DNA of 64,000 nt from Poriferisodalis sp965204125 (GTDB lineage: Bacteria; Actinomycetota; Acidimicrobiia; Acidimicrobiales; Poriferisodalaceae). The notes under the pieces were generated by a model. The model ran no database searches, had not been told where the DNA came from, and worked only from the letters and a program-made list of their open reading frames with translations. Position 1 is the first letter of the stretch. The number at the start of each line of letters is the position of its first letter. Made by a program: the position numbers and the translations under genes. This document shows, piece by piece, positions 42,026 to 51,070 of this stretch. The stretch lies in NCBI RefSeq assembly GCF_965204125.1, contig NZ_OZ241968.1, positions 496,001 through 560,000 on the forward strand, read 5' to 3'.

Positions 42026-44581
42026 GTGACGCTCCTGACTGATGGCTCGCCGAACGCCAACCCGTACCGGCTGCCACGAGATGTACGGCCCGATCGCTAT
42101 GACATCGTCATCGAGCCTGACCTTGACGCCGCACGATTCGTGGGCGAAGTCCGCATCGAAGCAACGGTGCACGCCCCAATCGACAGCGTCACCCTGAATG
42201 CCGCCGAACTCGAGTGCTCGGACGCCACGCTCAGCCAAGGCGACACAACATCGGGCGCCGAGATCTCCTTCGACCCCGAGACCGAGCGGATGACGCTGCG
42301 CCCTTCCGACGGCCGACAGCTCGAGCCCGGCGACGTCCAGATCAGCTGCTCGTTCGCCGGCGAGCTGAACGACCAGCTCCGCGGCTTCTACCGCTCCACT
42401 TTCGTCGACGAGGCCGGCGAGGCGCACACCATCGCGACGACGCAGTTCGAGTCCACCAACGCGCGACGGGCATTCCCGTGCTTTGACGAGCCCGATTTCA
42501 AGGCTGTCTTCGGCGTCACGATGGTCGTGCCCGCCAATCTCATGGCAGTCAGCTGCGGCGAGGTGGTGTCGTCGGAAACCCTGCCTGACGGCCGCCGGCG
42601 CGACACCTTCGCCGACACCATGCAGATGTCCACCTACCTCATGGCCTTCATTGTCGGCGACCTCGAGGTCACCGATCCCGTCGACGTAGTCGGCGTGCCG
42701 CTGCGCATCGTGCATGTGCGGGGCAAGTCGGCGCTGACCGGGTTCGGCCTGGAAGCCGGAGCGTTCGCGCTCGCCTGGCTGGTCGACTACTACGGCATTC
42801 CCTACCCCGGCACCAAGGTCGACCTCATTGCCGTGCCCGACTTCGCGTTCGGCGCGATGGAGAACATGGGTGCCATCACCTTCCGGGAAACACTGCTGCT
42901 GGCAGACCCGCAGAAGGCCACCACCGCTGAACTGCTGCGGATCGTCGATGTTGTGGCGCACGAACTCGCGCACATGTGGTTCGGCAACCTCGTGACGATG
43001 GACTGGTGGAACGGCATCTGGCTGAAGGAGGCGTTCGCCACGTTCATGCAGGTGGCCGCCACCGATGCCTTCCGACCCGAATGGAAGCGCTGGGACGAGT
43101 TCTGCATCGAGCGGGGTGCGGCGTTCGATGTCGACGCGCTCAGCTCCACCCGACCCATCGAGTACGAGGTGGTCTCCCCCGCTGACGCCGAGGGCATGTA
43201 CGACGTGCTGACCTACGAGAAGGGCGCGGCGGTCGTGCGCATGCTCGAGCAGTACCTCGGCCCCGACCGGTTCGCAGCTGGAGTGCAGCACTACCTGGAA
43301 AGCCACAGCTACGCCAACACCACCACGACCGACCTGTGGGACGCCTTGGAGACTGCCAGCGGCGAGCCGGTGCGGTCGGTCATGGATGGCTGGATCTTCA
43401 CCGGCGGTTACCCGATCGTGTCCGTTGGGCCGCATCCGTCCGGGCTCACGCTGTCGCAGCACCGCTTCGTGTACGGCACCGAATCGGAGGGCCTCTGGAG
43501 CGTGCCAGTCATGGTGCGTGCGCGCCTGGTCGACGGCAGCACCGCCGAACGGCGACTCCTGCTCACCGACGCGGCCGCGACGGTGGACCTCGGCGGTGGC
43601 GTCGAGTGGGCGGTGGTGAACGCGGGCGGGCACGGCTACTACCGGGTGCGCTACGGCACTGATCTGCTGGCAGCGGTGGCGCGTCAAGCCCTGGAAGTGC
43701 TGGAACCCATCGAGCGGTACGGGCTCGTCGACGACACCTATGCGGCTGTCGTGGCCGGCGACGCCAGCGCAGCCGAATTCATCGGGCTCGTCACCGATCT
43801 GGGCTCCGAAACCGACCTGCACGTGTGGCAGCGAATGATCGGGGGACTCAAGGGACTGCACGCGATCGCCGAGCCGGACGGGCGAGAGACCCTGGCCGTG
43901 CTGATACGGGATCTGGCGACCACGGCGCTGGGCGTGCTGGGTTTCGAGCCCCAGCCTGGCGAACCCGATCTCGACCGCGAGCTGCGCGGCGTGCTGTTCG
44001 AGGCGGCAGGCGGCCGGGGCCGTGACGAGCTGGTCCGGACACGCGCACGGGAACTCTTCGAGACGGCAATCGACAGCAGTGCGGCTGTCGAGCCGAACCT
44101 GGCCGCGGCCGCAGTACAGGTGGCAGCGGCGGCCGGCGACGAGACCGACTACGAGCGCATGCTGGAGCTGTACCGGTCGGCTGACACACCCCAGAGCGAA
44201 CTGCGCTACCTGCAATCGCTGCTGCTGTTCGAAGACGCCGAGCTGTTCAACCGGACGCTCGAGCTGTTCGCTGCCGAAGTCCGCACGCAGAACGCCCCAT
44301 ACCTGCTCGGCGCCGCGATGACCCATCTCGACCACGGTCCGATTGCCTGGGCTTTCGTCCGGGACCGTTGGGACGAGCTCACCGACCGGTTCCCCCAGAA
44401 CTCCATCTCGCGGATGGTCGGCGGGATACGCGGGCTGCACACCCGTGAGCTGGCCACAGAGGTGGAAGCCTTCTTCTCAGAGCACGAGGTGCCTCAAGGA
44501 GCGCTCACGGTCGCCCAGCACATCGAGAAAATGTGGGTGAATGTGCGGCTACGCGAGCGCGAGGGCGCCCGCATCGGCTGA
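42026..44581 (+). CDS. pepN: Aminopeptidase N (M1 family zinc metallopeptidase)
   Basis: An 851-residue M1 aminopeptidase. The substrate-binding GAMENMG (in FAFGAMENMGAITFRE) and the zinc motif HELAHMWFGNLV with downstream WLKEAFATF are intact, as is the catalytic Tyr region YDVLTYEKGAAV. An N-terminal beta domain and the long C-terminal ERAP1-like helical domain complete the protein. The GTG at 42026 follows a TAGTGT hexamer by seven bases. The enzyme trims N-terminal residues from peptides, probably in the cytoplasm since no signal peptide is seen. Confidence 0.95.
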   Translation: MTLLTDGSPNANPYRLPRDVRPDRYDIVIEPDLDAARFVGEVRIEATVHAPIDSVTLNAAELECSDATLSQGDTTSGAEISFDPETERMTLRPSDGRQLEPGDVQISCSFAGELNDQLRGFYRSTFVDEAGEAHTIATTQFESTNARRAFPCFDEPDFKAVFGVTMVVPANLMAVSCGEVVSSETLPDGRRRDTFADTMQMSTYLMAFIVGDLEVTDPVDVVGVPLRIVHVRGKSALTGFGLEAGAFALAWLVDYYGIPYPGTKVDLIAVPDFAFGAMENMGAITFRETLLLADPQKATTAELLRIVDVVAHELAHMWFGNLVTMDWWNGIWLKEAFATFMQVAATDAFRPEWKRWDEFCIERGAAFDVDALSSTRPIEYEVVSPADAEGMYDVLTYEKGAAVVRMLEQYLGPDRFAAGVQHYLESHSYANTTTTDLWDALETASGEPVRSVMDGWIFTGGYPIVSVGPHPSGLTLSQHRFVYGTESEGLWSVPVMVRARLVDGSTAERRLLLTDAAATVDLGGGVEWAVVNAGGHGYYRVRYGTDLLAAVARQALEVLEPIERYGLVDDTYAAVVAGDASAAEFIGLVTDLGSETDLHVWQRMIGGLKGLHAIAEPDGRETLAVLIRDLATTALGVLGFEPQPGEPDLDRELRGVLFEAAGGRGRDELVRTRARELFETAIDSSAAVEPNLAAAAVQVAAAAGDETDYERMLELYRSADTPQSELRYLQSLLLFEDAELFNRTLELFAAEVRTQNAPYLLGAAMTHLDHGPIAWAFVRDRWDELTDRFPQNSISRMVGGIRGLHTRELATEVEAFFSEHEVPQGALTVAQHIEKMWVNVRLREREGARIG

Positions 44582-44709
44582 TGTTCGGCCGCCCGCCTCG
44601 ACGGCCGATGAGGCCGGGCGACGAGGTGTGGCTGTCATTGCGCGCGCTCGCCGCAGCGGCGGCGCTGATCGCCGTGGTGGTCTATTGGGCGCTGGTCATC
44701 GTGGACTGA
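44581..44709 (+). CDS. Small single-span membrane protein
   Basis: A 42-residue ORF whose ATG shares its A with the pepN stop (TGATG), a typical reinitiation junction. It begins MFGRPPRRPMRPGDEVWLSL and has one strongly hydrophobic helix of about 20 residues (ALAAAAALIAVVVYWALVIV) near the C-terminus. I do not recognise a family. The last 28 bp overlap the 3' end of ctaG on the other strand. The positive-inside pattern and stop-start overlap make it a credible gene, but it could still be chance. Confidence 0.5.
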   Translation: MFGRPPRRPMRPGDEVWLSLRALAAAAALIAVVVYWALVIVD

Positions 44710-45542
44710 GATGCTGAGCCGGCCTCTTTGGACTCGTCGGCCCACCGCATCATCATCGCGATGATGGTTCCCCACACGATGGGAATGCCGCCCAGTTTCA
44801 TGATGAGTCCCGCCATCTGCTGGTCCGTCGCAGCATCGAGGCCATAGAAGCGCGGCGCCAGCTCGTAAGTGGCATAGAGAGGGAATCCTGCGAACGTCAA
44901 GAAACCTGCAGGCACCGCCGGAACGACCCCCAGGGCCAGGAACAGGTACACCATCTTGCCGGGGTAGGCCCGCAGCCGGTGCTCGCTGAGCGGCGAGCAG
45001 ATCGGCAGCCATACGAGCACGCCCGATGCCAGCCACACCGCGTCGATCACGAACGAGCCGAACTGGTTCGCTCGCAGCGTGTCGACCGCCCACGGCGAGT
45101 GCGTTGCGACCAAGCAGCCGTTGAACACCAGCCCGGCGGCAACCGGCTTGGTCAGCCGGGTCATGAACCGGTAGAGCCGCAGCCTCGCCAAGATCCGCCG
45201 AGCCATCGGCTCGGGAATGCCGAGCACCAGCAGCGGTGCCGCAACCAGCGTGTACAGCATGAACTGCGCCATGTGGGCAGAGGCCAGATAGCCGGCACCG
45301 AGGACGCCGAGCGGCCAGTCCGACGCCACCCAGAACGCCGCCACCCCGGCCAGGAAGAACCACATCTGCCGGCGCTGCGCCGCCGTCTCGGCAGCATCCA
45401 GCGGCTGCGGGCGCATGGCGCGGGCCCGCCGCCGCGCCACCAAGTACGGGACTGCGATAGCCAGCGCTGCCGCCCAGACGCCCGGATAGGCCCGCCACGA
45501 CCAACTCCACGGCTCCTCGAGCGCCGAGCACCAGAAACGCAT
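44682..45542 (-). CDS. ctaG: Cytochrome c oxidase assembly factor CtaG (caa3 type)
   Basis: A 286-residue membrane protein with about seven hydrophobic segments. Family features are WPLGVLGAGYLASAHMAQFM, APLLVLGIPEPMARRI and WLPICSPLSEHRL, and the C-terminal PLYATYELAPRFYGLDAATD with QQMAGLIMKLGGIPI. CtaG of this Bacillus-like type is needed to build the copper B site of caa3 oxidases. It starts 2 bp after the SCO1 gene, so the two are one copper-delivery unit. Confidence 0.92.
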   Translation of the reverse strand: MRFWCSALEEPWSWSWRAYPGVWAAALAIAVPYLVARRRARAMRPQPLDAAETAAQRRQMWFFLAGVAAFWVASDWPLGVLGAGYLASAHMAQFMLYTLVAAPLLVLGIPEPMARRILARLRLYRFMTRLTKPVAAGLVFNGCLVATHSPWAVDTLRANQFGSFVIDAVWLASGVLVWLPICSPLSEHRLRAYPGKMVYLFLALGVVPAVPAGFLTFAGFPLYATYELAPRFYGLDAATDQQMAGLIMKLGGIPIVWGTIIAMMMRWADESKEAGSASQSTMTSAQ

Positions 45543-45544
45543 CG

Positions 45545-46261
45545 CTACAAGCCTGCCTCAGCCGGAGCGCTCGGTTCGATACCGGCCAGGATCGGCAGGT
45601 CATGGTCGAACTGGGTTTGGCGTGTGGGATGCGGGTACTGCGCGTAGCCGTAGCCGTTGGGGGCGTAGGCGAACACCCGGGCATCGTGGGCGATGTCGTA
45701 ATCGACATCGCCATGACTCATGGCGGCCATGTCGTCGTGGGCCATGTCGTCCCCGTCTGGCGACATCTCGTGAGCGCCGGTGGTGGTGGTGTCGAAGATC
45801 TTGATCGATGCCAGCGCACCCAACGCATTCTGCAGGTCGGTCAGCTGCTGCTCGCTGTGGGGAATCAACCCCACGAAATCCTCGCTGAACTGGTCGAGGT
45901 AGGCACGGAGCACGTCTGGCGAGTCGCGATCCGGGTCGACGGTGACGGCCAGCACAGCCACATTCGTCGGCGCACCGGGACGGTTGAGCACACTCGCGAG
46001 CTGCGCGAGCTGCACGCCGCAGATGTCGGGACAGTTGGTGAACATCTGGTACACGAGCCGGACCTGCCCCCTGGTATCGGCTGCCAGGTGGAAGTCGTTG
46101 CCATCAGTGTCGGCAAACACCATCTCGGGCACCTGCCGCAGCTGCGACGCCGGCACGGCCAAGCCCTCGTATCGCGATTCGCTGTCGGCGACGCTGCTGC
46201 ATGAAGCCGCCACGAACACGGCGGCCGCAATAGCTGCGAGCCGGATCCCCCACCTCACCAT
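45545..46261 (-). CDS. SCO1/SenC family copper chaperone
   Basis: A 238-residue exported thioredoxin-fold protein that delivers copper to the CuA site of cytochrome oxidase. A signal peptide with lipobox-like VAASCSS opens it, if the ATG at 46261 is used. The copper motif CxxxC is in FTNCPDICGVQLAQL, VAVLAVTVDPDRDSPDVL follows, and the distal His lies in the C-terminal part. A Met/His/Asp-rich insert (DDMAHDDMAAMSHGDVD) near residues 170-190 may bind additional copper. Confidence 0.92.
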   Translation of the reverse strand: MVRWGIRLAAIAAAVFVAASCSSVADSESRYEGLAVPASQLRQVPEMVFADTDGNDFHLAADTRGQVRLVYQMFTNCPDICGVQLAQLASVLNRPGAPTNVAVLAVTVDPDRDSPDVLRAYLDQFSEDFVGLIPHSEQQLTDLQNALGALASIKIFDTTTTGAHEMSPDGDDMAHDDMAAMSHGDVDYDIAHDARVFAYAPNGYGYAQYPHPTRQTQFDHDLPILAGIEPSAPAEAGL

Positions 46262-46407
46262 CGAAGCTTGGTCAGACTCGGGATCCTGCACATCGCCGGA
46301 CGCTAGTGGCGGGTGCTTCCCGAGCGACATCGCGCCGTGCTTCCGGTGAGAGTTGCCGCCATGGCAGAATTCCACCACACTCGACCGGCGCAAAGAAGGG
46401 CACCGGG

Positions 46408-48765
46408 TTGGCTGAAATCGACCGCTTGAGGGCGGAGAACGACACTCTGCGGACCCGGCTGTCAGGGCTGACCGAGGCAATCCGGCGCATCAGCGAGGAT
46501 CTCGAACTCGACACGGTGTTGCAACGCGTAGCGGACGGCGCTCGGACGCTGACCGGTGCCCGCTATGCGGTGATCGGGACGATCGACAGCGCCGGGGATT
46601 TGCGGGACGCGCTGTTCTCGGGCTTGTCGACGCAGGAACAGGACACGATGGTGAGCTACAGCGCCGGCATCGAGCTGTTCAAGTATCTGGTTGCGCCGCG
46701 GGACCCGCAGAGAACCACCGATTTCACGGCGCACATAGAAGCTGCGGGATTCACCGACTTCCAGCTGCCCATCGGCGCGTTCCTCTGCGCGCAGATCAGA
46801 GGCCGCGACGGTCAGGTGGGCTCGATCTTCGTCGGCAAGCGGCAATCTGAGGGCGACTTCACGCATGAGGATCAGGAGATCTTGGAGGTGTTCGCCAGTC
46901 AGGCGGCGCTCACGCTCGTCAATGTGCGCCGCTACCGCGATGAACTGCAGTCCAAGGCTGATCTCGAAGCACTGGTGAACGCTTCACCGGTCGGGGTGCT
47001 GGTGGCCGACGTCGCCTCGGCGACCATCGTCATGGCCAACCACGAAGCACGCCGCATCGCCTGCGTAGAGCCCGAGCCGAAAATCTTCTCCGTGGCGTCC
47101 TTGGAGCAGTTGAAGTTCAGGCGCTTGGACGGATCCGAGATCGCCCTGGAAGATCTGCCGTTCGAGTCGGCGCTGAACGATGGCGGGACTGTGCATGCGG
47201 AGGAACTTGTCATCGTGCACCCCGACGGCAGCAAGGTGCCGACGCTGATCAGCGCTGTGCCGATCCAGTCCGAGGACGGCGACTTGGGGACGGTGATCGC
47301 AACGCTCCAGGACATGTCGCCGCTGGAGGACTTGGAGCGGCTGCGGGCAGAGTTCCTGGCAATGGTGAGCCACGAGCTTCGAGCACCGCTGACATCCATC
47401 AAGGGCTCAGCCGCCACGATGCGCAGCTCGCTGATCCCGCCCGATCCCGCCGAGGTCAACCAGTTCTTCCGCATGGTCGAAGAGCAGGCCGACCATATGC
47501 GCGACCTCATCAACAACCTGCTGGACATGACCCGCATCGAGACGGGGACGTTGTCGGTGTCGCCAGAGCCGATGGATGTGGGATCGATCATCGAGCAGGC
47601 AAAGAGTGCGTTCCTGAGCAGCGGATACCGGCGCAACGTCCAGATCCAGCCAGCACGGAACCTGCCGCGAGTCTGGGGCGACAGGCAGCGGATCGTACAG
47701 GTGCTTCACAACCTGTTCTCCAACGCTGCCGCCAATTCGAGCGAGTGGTCCACGATCGGCGTCTCCGCGTCGCTTGACGGCACTCTGGTCGCCATCTCGG
47801 TCACCGACGAAGGCACGGGGATCGACCCCGAACGTCTCCCGCTGCTGTTCACAAAGTTCTCCCGCGGCCAGCGCAGCGAACCCGGCAGCACCGACAGCGG
47901 CTACGGGCTGGGCCTCGCCATCTGCCGGGGCATCGTGGAAGCTCACGGCGGCCGCATCTGGGCCGACAGTGCGGGACAGGGCCGCGGTGCCCGGTTCACC
48001 TTCACCATCCCCGCCCTCGACGAGTCCGCCATCGCGCCGACCCGCACCGGGCCCGACTCCGAGCAGGCGCACCCGACGGCGACAAGGGTGGAGCGCATCC
48101 TCGTCGTCGATGACGATCCTCAGACGCTGCATTTCGTTCGCAACACCTTGGCCAAGGCCGGCTACACGCCCATCGTCACCAGCGACCCCGGCGAGGTCGG
48201 GCAGCTGCTGGATGCCGAGATGCCTCATCTGGTGCTGCTGGACCTGCTGCTGCCTGGCACCGACGCCTTCGAGGTCGTCAAGCGTGTGCCCAAGCTGTTG
48301 GAGGTGCCCGTCATATTCGTGTCAGGGCGGGGCGACGATCAGCTCCTCGCCAAGGCCTTCGAACTGGGTGCGGCCGATTACATCGTGAAACCTTTCTCAC
48401 CCACCGAGCTGCTGGCCCGGATCGCCGCCGCATTGCGTCGTCAAGCCCAATCCCAACACGCCGAGCCGTACCGTCTCGGGGACCTCACGGTGGATTTCCT
48501 CACCCACACCGCCACGGTCGCTGGGCAGACGGCGAACCTGACGCCCACGGAGTACAAGCTGCTGTCGGAACTGTGCATCAACGCCGGCCGCGCGCTCAGC
48601 TACGAGCAGCTGCTCGAGACCGTCTGGGGCGAAGGAACCAGCGGCGATGCCCAACGCGTGCGCACATTCATCAAAGACCTGCGGGCCAAGCTCGGCGACG
48701 ATGCCAGGAATCCCACCTACATCCTCACCGTCCCGAACATCGGCTACCAAGCCGCCACTGCATAG
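46408..48765 (+). CDS. Hybrid histidine kinase fused to an OmpR-type response regulator
   Basis: A 785-residue protein holding a whole two-component system. Order: short coiled coil (1-30), GAF domain (about 30-175), PAS domain (about 180-300), HisKA with His322 in FLAMVSHELRAPLTS, HATPase (N box LHNLFSNAAANS, G boxes DEGTGIDPE and GYGLGLAICRG), receiver with phospho-Asp612 in HLVLLDLLLPG, and a C-terminal winged helix (about 690-783, LTPTEYKLLSELC, RTFIKDLRAKLG). No membrane segment is seen, so it is probably a soluble sensor. The TTG at 46408 is chosen for the AAGAAGGG ribosome binding site before it. Target genes are unknown; the SCO1-ctaG operon is divergent. Confidence 0.92.
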   Translation: MAEIDRLRAENDTLRTRLSGLTEAIRRISEDLELDTVLQRVADGARTLTGARYAVIGTIDSAGDLRDALFSGLSTQEQDTMVSYSAGIELFKYLVAPRDPQRTTDFTAHIEAAGFTDFQLPIGAFLCAQIRGRDGQVGSIFVGKRQSEGDFTHEDQEILEVFASQAALTLVNVRRYRDELQSKADLEALVNASPVGVLVADVASATIVMANHEARRIACVEPEPKIFSVASLEQLKFRRLDGSEIALEDLPFESALNDGGTVHAEELVIVHPDGSKVPTLISAVPIQSEDGDLGTVIATLQDMSPLEDLERLRAEFLAMVSHELRAPLTSIKGSAATMRSSLIPPDPAEVNQFFRMVEEQADHMRDLINNLLDMTRIETGTLSVSPEPMDVGSIIEQAKSAFLSSGYRRNVQIQPARNLPRVWGDRQRIVQVLHNLFSNAAANSSEWSTIGVSASLDGTLVAISVTDEGTGIDPERLPLLFTKFSRGQRSEPGSTDSGYGLGLAICRGIVEAHGGRIWADSAGQGRGARFTFTIPALDESAIAPTRTGPDSEQAHPTATRVERILVVDDDPQTLHFVRNTLAKAGYTPIVTSDPGEVGQLLDAEMPHLVLLDLLLPGTDAFEVVKRVPKLLEVPVIFVSGRGDDQLLAKAFELGAADYIVKPFSPTELLARIAAALRRQAQSQHAEPYRLGDLTVDFLTHTATVAGQTANLTPTEYKLLSELCINAGRALSYEQLLETVWGEGTSGDAQRVRTFIKDLRAKLGDDARNPTYILTVPNIGYQAATA

Positions 48766-48787
48766 GGGTGGTGCGGCGGCCGCGCCT

Positions 48788-48820
48788 GTGTCCACAAGCC
48801 AGTGCAAGACCTGTGGACAA
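48788..48820. other. Inverted pair of DnaA-box-like sequences
   Basis: GTGTCCACA at 48788-48796 and its inverted partner TTGTCCACA (reading leftward from 48820 to 48812) face each other across 15 nt. TTGTCCACA is the preferred DnaA box of high-GC actinobacteria. It lies between two convergent genes; the pair can also form an 8-bp hairpin that might act as a weak terminator. Confidence 0.35.
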
Positions 48821-48858
48821 TTCTCGGGCTGTCGGCGGGCAGCCCTGTCGGCCGTGGT

Positions 48859-50004
48859 TCAGCGCGCTGGAGGGGCGTAGATCAGCCCGCCCTCGGTCCA
48901 GCGCGCATTGGGCGTGCCGGCCCGCCGCAACCCCACGGGTTCGAGGTTGCGCGTGTAGATCTCGTCATAGTTCCCGATCTGGCGGACCACTTCATAGAAC
49001 GCATCGGGCGCCAAACCCATCTTGGACTGCAACTCGCCTTCGCCTCCGAGCAACCGGACCGCCTCGGCATCGAGTTCGCCACTGCCCAGCAAGTCGTCGA
49101 CGTTGGCTGAGGTGATGCCTTTCTCGTCGAAGATGATCGTGGCATAGACCGTCCAGTTGACGATGTCGCCGAACGTGGACTGATTCGGCAGGTACACCGG
49201 GGCCAGCGGCTCCTTGGAGAACGGTGCCGCGGGGAAGATCACCCACTCCTGATCACCCTCCTGCTTGGCCTTGCGGCCGACCAGCCCCGATCCGTCAGTC
49301 GTCATCAGATCGCACGAGCCGTTGATGAAGCTGTCGGTGATGATGTCGAGATCCTCGAAGGTCGCCAGCTTGATCTCGACGCCAGCCGCGTTGGCGGCAT
49401 CGGCGATGTTCTTCTCGGTGGTGGTCCCGGCGGTAGCGCAGACCGTCGCACCGGCGATATCCGCCACTGTGGACGCAGCGTCAAACCCGTCGCTGGCGCG
49501 TCCCATGAGCTGCTGGCCGTCGTAGAAGGTGACAGGAGCGAAGTCGAACCCCAGGTCGCCGTCGCGGCTCTGCGTCCAGGTCGTGTTGCGCACCAGCACA
49601 TCGATAACGCCCGTCTGCAGTGCTGTGAACCGCTCCGCTGAGGTAAGCGGCACGAAGTTGACCGCATCGGCATCGCCGAGCATCACGATGGACAGTGCAC
49701 GGCAGTAGTCAGCATCGAATCCGGTCGTGCTGCCATCGGGCTGCGTCTCGGAGAACGCCACCGCAGCGCCGTAAACGCCGCAGTTGAGAACACCCCGTGA
49801 CCGCACCGTCTCCAGCAAGTCGACGTCCTGGGTCGCCTGCACTGGCACCGGATCTGCCGGCAGCGCTGCAGTGTCAGCATCGGCAGCATTGCCGGACGCG
49901 CAGCCAGCGATCAGCAGCACTGCGGCGCCGCCCGCGGCAAGGAACCTGGCGAGGTGCCTCATTCCCAGTTTGAGCACGTTCATGTCAAGATGAGGTTCAA
50001 CCAT
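48859..50004 (-). CDS. Amino-acid ABC transporter substrate-binding lipoprotein (AapJ-like)
   Basis: A 381-residue periplasmic-binding-type protein. The signal ends at the lipobox LIAGC (Cys35), so it is probably membrane-anchored outside the cell. The family 3 solute-binding core follows: SRGVLNCGVYGAAVAFSETQ, TGFDADYCRALSIVMLGD, RFTALQTGVIDVLVRNTTWT and LAPVYLPNQSTFGDIVNW, the layout of general L-amino-acid binding proteins. No permease or ATPase genes are adjacent, so it must work with a transporter elsewhere. The first ATG at 50004 is preferred because TAACGT lies nine bases upstream; ATGs at 49983 and 49962 remain possible. Confidence 0.9.
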   Translation of the reverse strand: MVEPHLDMNVLKLGMRHLARFLAAGGAAVLLIAGCASGNAADADTAALPADPVPVQATQDVDLLETVRSRGVLNCGVYGAAVAFSETQPDGSTTGFDADYCRALSIVMLGDADAVNFVPLTSAERFTALQTGVIDVLVRNTTWTQSRDGDLGFDFAPVTFYDGQQLMGRASDGFDAASTVADIAGATVCATAGTTTEKNIADAANAAGVEIKLATFEDLDIITDSFINGSCDLMTTDGSGLVGRKAKQEGDQEWVIFPAAPFSKEPLAPVYLPNQSTFGDIVNWTVYATIIFDEKGITSANVDDLLGSGELDAEAVRLLGGEGELQSKMGLAPDAFYEVVRQIGNYDEIYTRNLEPVGLRRAGTPNARWTEGGLIYAPPAR

Positions 50005-50013
50005 CAGGCGGAT

Positions 50014-50019
50014 ACGTTA
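50014..50019 (-). promoter_or_regulatory. -10 hexamer TAACGT, leaderless start of the amino-acid-binding protein
   Basis: TAACGT on the minus strand lies 9 nt before the ATG at 50004, with no ribosome binding site in the gap. Confidence 0.4.
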
Positions 50020-50053
50020 ACTGTCCGAACCGGCCGACATCGGGGCGTGGACA

Positions 50054-51070
50054 TCACCGAGTTGCGGCTGCCGCGGTCTGCTGGATCCCCTCTTCGAGTG
50101 CCGTGCGAGGGCGCCAGTGCAGGTCGCGGATGGCCTTGTCGATGCGGAAGTAGTGGTGCGTGTTCAGGTACCGGACAGCAAACCTCGACAGCCCGTCCTC
50201 GGCGGTTTCCCCCGTCCGTACTACCGAGTGGAACGCCTCCACCAGGCCGGCACCGGCATAGGCGAGCCAGTAGGGCACGCGCTTGCGCACTGCCGGGTAG
50301 CCCATTGCCATGAGCAGTCGCTCGACGAAGTCGAAGAAGGCGATCGGTTCGCCGTTGGTCACGAAATACGCCTGGCCGCAGACCGGAGTACCTGGCTCCA
50401 GCTGGGCCTCTGCAGCCACAACGGCGTCCACGACGTTGTCGATGTAGACGAAGTCGGAGAGCTTGCTGCGCGTCCCCACCTCCCGGATGCCGGCCCCGTC
50501 GGCCCGTCGCAATATGTTGGGCAAGAATCGTGTGTCGCCGGGGCCGAACACCAGATGGGGCCGTAATGCACACGCGCTGGTGCTCCCCTCGCCAGCGAAT
50601 TCCAGGACATCTTGCTCGGCTGCGATTTTGCTGTCCGCATATGCGCTCAACGACGCCGCGGCATACGGCAGCTCTTCGTCGCCAGCCTCGAGGTCGCGGC
50701 CCTCGTACACCACGCTTGCCGAACTGATGTGAACCAGCTTGCGCACGCGGCCGCGCCGGCACGCTTCCAGGACGTTGCGCGTCCCGCCATGGTTCACCTC
50801 CCACATCTCGTCCTGGGCCGTATTGCGGGTTTGCACGACCGAGGCACAGTGGATGACCGTTTCCACCCCGTTGCACGCCGCGGCGATACCCGCTCCGTCC
50901 CTGATGTCGAGGTCCAGGAACTGCACATCGTCGCGGAACGGACGGCAACGCGGATTGACCACACGCACCTGCCGGCCGGCATCTGCAAACGCACGCACGA
51001 CCGCTGAGCCGATGAAGCCGCACCCGCCGGTGACGAGCACAGGGCCTGCGGCTGACTCGGGACGATTCAC
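50054..51070 (-). CDS. NAD-dependent epimerase/dehydratase, 3-beta-hydroxysteroid dehydrogenase-like
   Basis: A 338-residue extended SDR. The NAD loop is VLVTGGCGFIGSAVVRAF (about residues 12-29), the catalytic YxxxK is in YADSKIAAEQ, and RPHLVFGPGDTRFLP and DFVYIDNVVDAVV match the 3-beta-HSD/sterol C4-dehydrogenase family. The GTG at 51070 overlaps the stop of the sterol desaturase-like gene (GTGA). The coupling suggests both act on the same cyclic or isoprenoid lipid. A specific substrate cannot be named. Confidence 0.88.
   Translation of the reverse strand: MNRPESAAGPVLVTGGCGFIGSAVVRAFADAGRQVRVVNPRCRPFRDDVQFLDLDIRDGAGIAAACNGVETVIHCASVVQTRNTAQDEMWEVNHGGTRNVLEACRRGRVRKLVHISSASVVYEGRDLEAGDEELPYAAASLSAYADSKIAAEQDVLEFAGEGSTSACALRPHLVFGPGDTRFLPNILRRADGAGIREVGTRSKLSDFVYIDNVVDAVVAAEAQLEPGTPVCGQAYFVTNGEPIAFFDFVERLLMAMGYPAVRKRVPYWLAYAGAGLVEAFHSVVRTGETAEDGLSRFAVRYLNTHHYFRIDKAIRDLHWRPRTALEEGIQQTAAAATR

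Noticed and set aside
41807..44440. An 877-codon minus-strand frame opposite pepN.
   Set aside because: Composition is His/Arg/Gly/Val-rich as expected for the reverse of a GC-rich gene, and pepN on the other strand has all M1 motifs.
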